From positions 1,021,860 through 1,043,410 of the forward strand of contig FN648398.1 of NCBI GenBank assembly GCA_000310025.1: 21,551 nucleotides of DNA. Direction: 5' to 3'. The notes below the pieces were generated by a model. The model did no database searches. It was not told where the DNA came from and was given only the letters and a program-made list of their open reading frames with translations. This document shows, piece by piece, positions 9,045 through 18,600 of the stretch. Origin of the DNA: Ectocarpus siliculosus (Eukaryota; Sar; Phaeophyceae; Ectocarpales; Ectocarpaceae). The translations under genes were made by a program, and so were the position numbers. Every line of letters begins with the position of its first letter. The stretch's first letter is position 1.

Positions 9045-11513
9045 GTTTGGTTTTGCGGTCTCACGCGCGCTAGTGATTGCTGGTGGGCTGCTGTTAGTAG
9101 TAGCCAGGTCGTGCCGTGCTAGTGATGAGCGCTCTGGTATGTACTTCGAACCCCCGCCGAGTGCTGGATCCGAATGAATAGTCGTCTTGGGAGATAGGGG
9201 TGGAGGAGTCGCCGATACAACCGAGAGAGAGAGGCAGCAGAGAAAAGCAACGTTGATGGTGCGACTTGGTGACAATTGATTCGCGCCCAGTTGACTCTGC
9301 AGCAGCACCAGCGCACAGGCAGAACTACGAGAGGGAAGGGGAGCGGAGAATAGGCCACGAAAAACCAACTGCTACGGTAGGAACCTGTGATGGTATGCTA
9401 TGTTTGCTACATTCGGAAAGCAACCTCCTTGGCGGGGTACCTGTTGGTGCCCTACTACTGTACAAGTATATTGATGTCAGCGTTGTTGTTCGTCGTGTTA
9501 TTATCCCGAGGTCCGCCTACAACCCGGTTTGCTCTGCCCACCTACCTCGGCAAAAAAAAATCTGGTGTCTCCCTCTCAAGCCCCACGCATAAGGAAGCCG
9601 ATACCAGGTCTAGGCGTGTGAGGGCAGTGCTGCTCGCCTGTGGCTCTGTGGTTACTGCTGCCGTGGTGTGCGCTGGTGAAATTCAGTAATCATCGATTGC
9701 AGGGGGCTCCGTGCATGATTTTCTCAAAAGCAGGGTGTCTTGACGAGCGCCGCGTGGGACGCGCCTGCTGGAGGTGGTATGCATACATACATTCACCCAA
9801 CACCGTCGGCGCGTAAACTCGTCTAGCTTGTCCTCTCCGGGCTATCGGCTTGCAGGAGAAATAAAGGGCTGGGTTGGTCGGGACTACACGGCCGCGATCC
9901 TCTCGGCGAAACGAAGGGGAGGTTGCTTGGTTTTCTTCTCGCCACACCAAATCTCACAAGAGGGAACAGCAGAGGAGAGAGGAGTCTTTCCGGACATCGA
10001 CCACCATAGCGCGGTGAGCCGCGTTGATGAGTATTGCCCCAGAGTCAACGGTATTGTTGGGGGCGTGACACCATGGTATCCGGTGGGGCAGCAAGAAGGG
10101 GTGCGCATACGCGCGACCGGATCAGGTGGCCAACGTCTACCTCCCTCTCGGACTACCACGGCCGTGTGTAGCCAGCCCCGTCCCGAGTGTCCATGTGTCG
10201 CGTTGCGGCAGATACAATTGTAGCAGCAGATAGCATCGAAAGAGACGGGGACACAAAGTTCGATATATCTGCTGCCTAGATGTATAGGTGCAGTGTCTCT
10301 CAATCGATCCCTGAACGACAGGGAGGCTGAGACCTGACCTTGCCAAGAGAGCCCAACCCCTTGTCCGCCTCAGTATCGCGTTTGGGTTTTCGTCTGCCTC
10401 CCCTGCCTCCTCTACATATCCAAGCACGAAACCACGATAGAAAAATAGGAGAGGTTTCTCTTTTTGCTCTCATCGTTGTTGGGGGCACGCTGCTCCTTGA
10501 ACATACGCAAAGTTTCGCGTTCCGACTCGAGCGAGCTCTCCGGACCATATGATTGGTGACTTGTCGCGAAAATCTGTCCCCTTGGTTAGAGGGAGACAAG
10601 GGGGGGGGGGCGGTAGAGTTAGCGGGGGACAAGCTTGTGAAAAACAAAGGCTCAAGGCTTATCGGCAGCAGCACGAAAGTAGGTAGGGTTTCTCAGCATG
10701 TAGCGTGGAGATTTTTCCAAATTTCGTACACCAAAGGATACCATACATAATTTTATAACCCACGCATGTCTGCATCTGCTGTTGGTATCATGGCAGACAA
10801 CAGCGAACAACAATAGAGGTACACCTTCTGACGGGGGAGTCAGGTAACCTCCTCCCTATTGAGGTTCAGTGAAAATGGGGCAGGTACCAAGATTCTCATA
10901 AAATACGGCATCTCCTTCAAGAGCGAGCGGGTGCCCTGCTGGTCACAAACAACATGAGATGCGCCGCCGCAAAACACCCGGTGTATGTATGCAGGGGCTC
11001 CTATTCTTTGCCAACGGTTTTTTTCACAGGGTGATTCGATGTTCATACAAAACAAGTTTCGTTTGTGTTCGGAGTGTAGCGCGCTCTTCCCGTGTGTTGT
11101 AGCCGCAGTTGTATGAATACTTCTCAAGTTCATTTCTCTCGTTACCCTCCACAAGTTGCCCTTACTTTATATTTTATATTTACTACTTCTGCTATAATAC
11201 GAAGAGCGTTAGTGATGTAAAGTGTGCCAATACCGACATTTTATTCCGGGTGGTGTTGCTCGGAGTTTTTTTTTTGTCAAGCTTCTTCCTTCCAACATCA
11301 GTGCTGGTCTAACTGACACTGGCAATAAACCTTTGTACATGCCCCCGTGAAGAAGTACTACATAGCTTGACCATGAACACATGAAAAACACAAGGGTCCG
11401 AATGGAAACATCAACACACAGAAGAACTTTGAGGAAAAAATGAAAAATCAACACAAGAGCAATGATGGATGTAGCTTGGTTGTGAAAACCAGACAGAACA
11501 AAATTTGCAGCAG

Positions 11514-11662
11514 GTTGTTGTTGTTGTTGTTGTTGTTGTCTTAACATTAAAAACCGTTCCGATCTCTCTCTACCCAGTACCTTCGTATGTCCGTACTGAT
11601 CCAACATTTGACGCGGTCGATTCCCGTGGTCACAGGTTCACTTACCCTAAAAAGGTACACTC
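11514..11662 (-). repeat. CAA-tailed dispersed repeat, copy 3
   Basis: Read on the minus strand: TTTTTAGGGTAAGTGAACCT, GTGACCACGGGAATCG, GGATCAGTACG, CTGGGTAGAGAGAGATCGGA, ACGGTTTTTAATGTTAAGA, then (CAA)9. It matches copy 1 (2100-2254) over the whole body. Confidence 0.7.
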
Positions 11663-12171
11663 AAATAAACTGGTGACAGACGACAGACACAACACGCCGA
11701 CACGAACTGGAACTTTTGTACGCCAATGTTTCCGACCGACCGACTGCTTAGTCGTGTTGGTATATAGAAGGTCTCTGCTGCTGTGGTTTACATTCTATTC
11801 GCGCGCATTTGTTTATTTTTTTATTTTGTCAGTATTATGACCCTACGAATCCATCTCTATTTTCTTCGTTTTCATCTTTGTCCAAGGCGCCGCCACCTGT
11901 TGGGTGTACAACAGAACACAGAACTTGGTGTGATGCTTCGGATGCAATTTTTTCGAGACTCTCAATAATATGCATAATAAAATGCATAATAGTAGTGTGC
12001 ATGAGCATTCTTGGATATCCCTCGACTGCTGCTGTGGTTGGGTCCATTGTATGCTTGATGCTTGAGGACTTGACCCCATCCCTCAAAGTGAAGAAATCGA
12101 AATCCCAGGCATTGCACCAAAAGTTCTGCTGTGATAATTTGATCATTTGTAGAAGTTGTCAAGTGGGAAGG

Positions 12172-12222
12172 GTGCCGCATAATATCGTAACACTTAATAT
12201 AACTATGCATATTATGCGGCAC
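12172..12222. repeat. perfect 14-bp inverted repeat (hairpin)
   Basis: GTGCCGCATAATAT at 12172-12185 is exactly complementary to 12209-12222, with a 23-nt AT-rich loop. It lies in the intergenic region. It could be a small foldback relic; no T-run follows. Confidence 0.8.
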
Positions 12223-12680
12223 ACATGTGCTTGTACATGCTTAATTTAAATTATTAATAGCTACGCTGTGTACGTTGTCACCGCACGTGTTGTACAAATA
12301 CATTTGTACGAGCAAGTACGGGGACATGCGGTATTGTACATAAGACCAATGCGTAAGGTCTGAACGTTTTTTTTTCTCGCTTTTTCTGCTGTGAAGAAGA
12401 CCACGGCAGCAGCCTGCAGTGTGACAGTGATGCATACATAGCATGTGACACAACAACATTCATTAGGTATACTGCTGTACAGCCATCCATCTTCCCGTCG
12501 GGGGATAGAAGAAGAATTTTCGTCGCCTTAATTTTCGTCGCCGTCTACAATTCGAACCAGGATGCGTGCGCGCTTGGAACACAACGATCCCCTCCCTCGA
12601 CGAGTATGTGATATAGTAGACACACCACGGCAAGACAGAGCAGTCAAGTCGTTTTGTATCCGTCGTCCGTCGTGGCTGTG

Positions 12681-12857
12681 TTTTTTTTTTTTTTTCTTAA
12701 TATGACACAACGAATCCATCTCTATCATAGAAAAGAGTCAGAGACAGATTAGCAATGAATTCATAGCGTCAGAAAAAGCTACTTTTTTTTTTTTTCTTAA
12801 TATAACACAACGAATCCATCTCTATGATAGAAAAGAGTCTGAGACAGATTAGCAATT
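12681..12857 (-). repeat. A-tailed short repeat, two tandem copies
   Basis: On the minus strand each unit reads TTGCTAATCTGTCTC, CTCTTTTCTAT, AGAGATGGATTCGTTGTGT and ATATTAAG followed by a poly-A run (A15 at 12695-12681 and A13 at 12795-12783). The copies are 12681-12782 and 12783-12857. A further copy lies in the other orientation at 14105-14217, and a fragment at 11835-11864. Confidence 0.78.
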
Positions 12858-12894
12858 CTTTCCACATTCGGGCGCGTGGTTTGTGGGGGGCACA

Positions 12895-12927
12895 CATTTA
12901 GCAATTGGCATACGGTTTAATGTGAAG

Positions 12928-12963
<36 letters not shown>
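12895..12963 (+). repeat. CAA-tailed repeat, copy 4 (3' fragment)
   Basis: ACGGTTTAATGTGAAGA leads into (CAA)12, matching only the last 20-30 bases of the CAA-tailed family. Confidence 0.5.
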
Positions 12964-14104
12964 CCCCGTGTGGTCCGACTCCCATCTCAGCGACCCATTT
13001 ACATTGATACCGAGCCCAAAATTCTCTCCTCCGAAGTATAGTATGCATACCACGTATAGTGCCTTTTACGAGCAAGGTGGTGGTGAACGTCTTGCGGCCC
13101 GCAGACAAGACCCGTTGTCCTTTGTCGGCTCACTTGACGCTTGGTTGTGAAAAGTGTTTGGCTGCGATTTTTTGTCTCCGACGCCACGCGTGAATGAAGC
13201 CCTGTCGTGCAGGATATTTGCCAATAGATTTCCACCCACTGCTGAAGTGCTGTTGAGGTTCTCTTTTTTTTCTAGGGGAAATCTTGGCTGAATTATTTTT
13301 ATACTACAAGTACACTTCTCCGGAATATGCCTACAAGCAGTACTTGTCAAGTGAAGCTTAGTTTTTTCTTCAGTGCTGCCTGCGGATCTAAAGTGCGTGC
13401 TGAACCACGATCACCACCACCACCACCACCAGGTACAAGTATGTGCATTTCCACAACCTCTCGTGCGAGCGCCTCTCTCTCCGGACCCTGTCTTGGTTGT
13501 TGCGCATGCAGCCTCTGGTGCTGTGCTAATATAGTGGGCCCTGTATACAGTACAATAGTGCCACATCAGCCACATCAGTCTGGTACAGTAAGTGCCGGCA
13601 ATCTCAGGACTCATGACACAGGTGTCACCTCCCAAATTAAAACCTACATATTGTACGTACCGGTAAAATATCGCGACACATTCCGGCACTTCGTACCGCT
13701 GCACTTGTTATTCGTTTGCTAACCCTAAGTGGAGCCTTGATTCCGCTGTGCCCCCGTCTCTAGCGTGAATAGCGTCTCCGTTCAATGTTGTGAGGAGGAT
13801 AGCAATGCCATGTATGTCTGTCGCTGGTGCCGTGTTCTTTTTTTGTCCTTGTGAATGAGAATGCCACGGTATCCCGCACATGAACAGACACTCGACAGAC
13901 AGACCGTGGCGCTCAAGTACAACGACTAACAGGGTGCCACACACAAAACGCCCGACTACCCAACAGTACCCAACACCTTTCTGCTACACCTTCCCAACAT
14001 AGCATATATGAGACACACAAGATAGCTACCAAACTGTTTTGTTGAGCCCTGTACCCGCAGGGGAGATGTCCCTATATGCTGTCTGGGAAATCGTAGACAT
14101 AGAG

Positions 14105-14217
14105 GTAGCTTTTTCTGACGCTATGAAGTCATTGCTAATCTGTCTCTGACTCTTTTCTATGATAGAGATGGATTCGTTGTGTCATATTAAGAAAAAAAAA
14201 GAAAAAAGAAAAAAGAA
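14105..14217 (+). repeat. A-tailed short repeat, inverted copy
   Basis: GTAGCTTTTTCTGACGCTAT, GTCATTGCTAATCTGTCTCT, GATAGAGATGGATTCGTTGT and GTCATATTAAG are followed by an A-rich tail with interspersed G. It is the near-perfect reverse complement of 12681-12782, so the ~1.3 kb between them is bracketed by ~100-bp inverted repeats. Confidence 0.78.
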
Positions 14218-15409
14218 GATACCGCAGTTTCGCCCTACCGAGGTACGCGGCCATACAGCAGCAGTCCTCAAATCTGCGGAGACACAAGGCAAGGCAGTTA
14301 TATGCTACAACTGCCTTTCATGGGATGGCCGGTTCACCAGACTGATACGTTGATTAGCGTGGACCGCGCTAGTCGGTTGACCAATGAAATGACTTCACTC
14401 CTGTGCAGCGTAGAGATCGGGGTTCTCAACGCTAGTATTGTTGCGAGGCTACCCGCTAGACTAGGCAACCGGGGGCGACGGACCCTAGATTGCTGCTGCT
14501 GCGGCTGCGGCTGCTGCGAGTACAACCGTGTTCAGACCAAAGCATGGAAGACGTGGCACTAAAATGTGCGGCTTTGCTCCTGGCAAGAATTGGCGCCATG
14601 TTTTGTTGTTCGTCCTCAGCTACGTAGCGCAGTCCGACAAAAAGAAAGCCTACTCAAGACGCCGTATCGTCTCTTTTTCTTTTTTGTGTGCGTGTGTGTG
14701 GCCACAGCAGCAGCGGTACCGCCACCAATCGCGTTCGTTGTGAGAGCGTGGATACCCCGTGTGATCTGTCTGACCTATACTCTTTTGTTTTCCCCTCTTG
14801 ATTATTTTCAGCAGGGGTGGCCCTTTCTTTGGAGCGACAACAGAACAACAACGGCTCTATTTGGGGGGTGAGTTTGTGGCGCTCTCTCCTTTTCTGCGGA
14901 CTCTGGGGGCCCCTGAGCGGCAGCAGTAGCCACCCTTACCGGTTGTTCCGGCGAATCCTCCTCCAGCCGGTGCTGGTGCTGCTGGCGGTATTATAGTGGT
15001 GGTGTCATCGTCGCCGGGGCGCTGTGCCGTGTCGGCATCACGGACGAAGGGTATTTTGAAGGGCGACGAGCTGGGTTTGAAGGGGAGCGTGCGGGGGACC
15101 CCGAGGAGAAGAGGATAGGGCACAACCCCAAAGAGGGGGAAGCAGAATTGCATCACCTGTGTCGTCGGAGGATAACGTAGTGCTACCGCTGCTTCTGCGG
15201 AAGAGGAGGAGGGAAACAGCAAAGTTTAGCGGAGCGCCAACGTGCAGGGAAGGGATAGGAGAGCAAGGAGTTGGCCATTGGACGGGCAGCGAGGAGAGGA
15301 CCGCCCTAAGTCTCTTCCACCAAACCAGGCGCGTCTGAGCCAAGGTGCATCATAAGGCTATTAGCGCTGTTCGCAAGAGCACCGCTCGCCGCCAAAGAGC
15401 GCAAGTAGG

Positions 15410-15428
15410 AGCAGCAGCAGCAGCAGCA
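15410..15428. repeat. (GCA)n run upstream of the kelch-BTB start
   Basis: Six GCA/CAG units about 70 nt before the start codon, probably within the 5' UTR. Confidence 0.8.
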
Positions 15429-15494
15429 AGTCTTGTCTTATTTCCCACCCAGCAGCTGTCCCAACCAAGAAGCGGGGCCCTTGGATTGGGGAGC

Positions 15495-15609
15495 ATGTCT
15501 GCCGTCTGGGGTTGGTCGAAGGTGGAGAGCACGCCGGATGGCGGGGCTCCCTGCCAGAGATCGCTGCACGCCGCGGCGGTTCTCAACGACAGCATCTACG
15601 TCTTCGGAG
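15495..15609 (+). CDS. kelch-BTB exon 1 (residues 1-38)
   Basis: [17 protein letters not shown] leads into the first kelch strand, ending YVFGG across the junction. The donor GGAG|GTATGT has GT at 15610-15611, phase 1. The frame is open upstream to about 15345 through an Ala run encoded by a GCA array, but contains no ATG. Confidence 0.85.
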
Positions 15610-18600
15610 GTATGTGGTAGCGCTGCTCCTGTACCCTTTTTCCCGGAAGCGTGTATATGATACTGCTGCTTGCTGTACCGTATTTATGAAGCATGTGGCG
15701 TCGTAAGTAGATGATGCTTTGAATTCAATCATTGTCGGAGTTGGAATCAACCATCATGAACACCTTACCCGCGTCATGTACACGTATGTGCATGGATGGA
15801 GTACAGTTTTGCAGACTCAAGATAAACCCAGTATGCGGCCGGTTTGTCTTAACACTCATTATGCATATTAAGACTAAGTAGTTTTTTTTCAACCCCACGA
15901 ACAGGGTACGACGGATCGAACCGAGTGAACGACTTCTACGAGTTTAAGATTTCTACGGGGTCTTGGTCTAAGGTGCAGGCGTCTGGCACTAGCCCTTCGC
16001 CGCGCGACCGGCACACGGGCGTGGTGCACGGCAACTCTTTTTTCGTGCTCGCGGGGTTCGACGGAAATCAGCGGGTCAACGACTTCTTCGAGTTCAACTT
16101 CGACACGATGCAGTGGTAAGTAAGTTTTGATGGTGACGATTTTTGGTTTTTGGTTCGACTCCGACACCATGCAGGGGTGAGAGATAGGCTTGATTGATGG
16201 TGGTGGTGGCAAAAAAAAATTGTTTGCTGACTTCAACTTGGACACCCATGCAGTGGGGAAAGTCTTGATTTGATTTGATTGTTATGGGGACGATTTCTGT
16301 TTGTGAGTTGAAGTTCTGCACGATGCAGTGGTGAGACAGTATCATTTTGATGTGATAATGACAAAAGATTTATTTTTGGGTTCAGGTTTGACACGATGCA
16401 GCAGTTGTGATGGTATGGAATGGGTGTGGACAACATGTGAATCTGAGGTTGGTTATTGCCGGCGAGGAGAAAGAGAGGAGAGATGGCATGTTATGAGTTA
16501 AGAGGGTGCTCTGTTCTCGAGCAGGGTGCGTAGTCAATGCTCAAAAGGACTAAAAAACAAAGCACGCGAATCACGAAGTGCCCCAAGTGCTGCGAGATTA
16601 CCCCCGACATGCATTGTCACACCCGCAATCTTTCGTGGACCCACCATATTGTTGACCTCACTACCCCCCGTCCCGTTCCGTGTACAATCCATTCCGTGTA
16701 TCCATTCCGTGTATCTAAAACAGGTCACCTGTGGTGGCGGCCACGGGGTCCCCCCCCAGCCCACGTCATAGCCACGCCTCCGTGGTGCATGGGAACTCCA
16801 TGTTTGTCTTCGGGGGTTACGACGGGAGCTACCGCAGCGACTTTCACGAGTGAGACGCTGTGTATGCATTCTGCTGGCCTATTTTATGTCTCCGTTTTAA
16901 CTAGGCGAAGAGTCGGTTCTCCAGGGTACCTTTGCACACATGTCTCTTTTCATTTGGTGGTTTCGCGCGCGCGAGAGAGAGACACACACACAGACAGAGA
17001 CAGAGACAGAGGTGGTTTTGCTTACCCCCCGCCATCACTCCCTCTGTAACCCCCCCCCTCTCTCTTGGTGTCTGCCAGGTACAACTTCGCCAGCAGCTCG
17101 TGGCTGCAGGTTAACGCGGCCGGCCGAGTCCCGAGGGCCCGGTACCGAGCGACGTGCGTGGTTCACTCCGGCTGCATGTACCTCTTCGGGGGACACGACG
17201 GCACGCGGCACCTCAACGATGTACACGTCTTCGACTTCGATGTGAGAGGAGAGCAGGATTAAGAGAGCTAGGAGGACGGAGGAGAAAGAGGCGGCGGGAG
17301 TGGGGCGAGGGGAATAGACGGAGCGGAGGGGGGGGGGGGCTTGTTGTCGTGAACGGCCTTGTATACCTGCGGAGCCGGAAGAGCGGACGTACGAAAGGGG
17401 GTTCGATGTCCATGGAGGGGGTAGGGTACACGCATAACTGCCGCCTTTTGGTACGAGACTGCTGTTGAACACGCCTCTCTTCCGAGTAGGACGGGGGTAC
17501 ACCGGCTGCGTTGTTGGTTTTTTGTAGTTTGGCTTTGGCGTTCACCTCGCGCGATGCCTAACGCTAAACGACATCGGTCGGCGTGCTCGAGTGGAAGGCC
17601 AGGGCACAGGAACGGGAGGGAACGAGCGGGGGGGAGGGGAAAAGGGTTGGGTGAGCGGGCAAGAAGCACACAGGATGATGGCGGGGGGGAGAGGCTGGAA
17701 CGCTGCGTCTACCACCTAACCCACGTAACCCTGCTCCATACGGCGTGACCCCGTGGTTTATGTCAGTCCAGGTTCTGGAAGACGCTTAACAATACCCCTC
17801 TCCCCCGTGCTTTTTGTCAGTCCAGGTTCTGGATGACGCTTAACAATACCCCCCGCCGCCTCCTGTCCCATACGGCGTCGATGTCAGTCGAGATTCTGGA
17901 TGACGCTTAACGCTGACCCCCCCCCCCTTCCCCCTGTCCCATGCGGCGTCACCCCCTTGCTTTTTCTGTCAGTCGAGGTTCTGGATGACGCTCAACACGG
18001 AGGGAACGGCACCGATCCCTCGGGATAGCCACGTTTCGGTTATCCACGGGCAGTCGATGTACGTTTTCGGGGGCTCGACCGGGTCGGCGATGAACGACTT
18101 CCACGAGCTGAGACTGGACAAGTGTCGGTGGCAGCAGGTACACATGAACCTGGCCCCCTATTTTTAGAGTAGTGATGATTTGGTGCAAAGCTGAGACTAG
18201 ACAAGTGTTGGTGGCAGCAGGTACACATGAACCTGGCCCCCTATTTTTGAGTTATGATGATTTGGTGCAAAGCTGAGACTAGACAAGTGTCGGTGGCAGC
18301 AGGTACACATGAACCTAGCCCCCTATTTTTGAGTTATGATGATTTGGTGCAGAGAACTCAGACTAGACAAGTCCCAGCGGGAGCAGGTACAAATAAACCT
18401 AACCTTTGATTTTTGAGTTATGATGATTTGGTGCTGCAGCACCAGGCTAGACATTTTGGCGATGGCAGCATGTATTTTCCTCACCCCTAGCAGGGTAAGG
18501 ATGAGTGGGTGCAGAGCTCAGACTAGACAATTGCCGGTGGCAGCAGGTACAACTAAACCTCTCACCCCTGTTAGCGCCCTATTAGCGTTTCGATGATTGG

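Larger units (their letters stand above)
9045..15494. other. intergenic region between divergent genes
   Basis: About 6.4 kb between the two start codons. The first ~300 nt probably hold the Mo25 5' UTR and promoter, and the last few hundred nt those of the kelch gene; I see no clear core promoter motif in either. The open frames here (for example 9774-10223 plus, or 14857-15222 minus) show no family resemblance. The middle holds CAA-tailed and A-tailed repeats, a hairpin at 12172-12222, a G10 run near 10600 and a (CCA)n run near 13415. The stretches 9370-10590, 10615-11500, 13050-14100 and 14220-15340 hold nothing else I can support. Confidence 0.7.

Noticed and set aside
9774-10223. 149-codon plus-strand frame in the intergenic region
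   Set aside because: No recognisable motif, no supported splice partners, and a composition like the surrounding non-coding DNA.
11615-11640. GGTCGATTCCC, B-box-like, in the CAA-tailed repeat
   Set aside because: It is on the strand opposite to the tail, so it cannot be an internal promoter of a tRNA-derived SINE in the expected direction.
12535-12610. GGTTCGAAT on the minus strand, like a tRNA B-box
   Set aside because: The flanking bases cannot form a T-arm, and no cloverleaf or A-box is found upstream.
14857-15222. 121-codon minus-strand Pro/Ser/Ala-rich frame just upstream of the kelch-BTB gene
   Set aside because: Low-complexity GC-rich sequence with no family likeness; more plausibly the antisense of the promoter or 5' UTR region.
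15345-15494. N-terminal extension of the kelch-BTB protein with an Ala run
   Set aside because: The frame is open but has no ATG before 15495; the Ala run is a translated GCA microsatellite.
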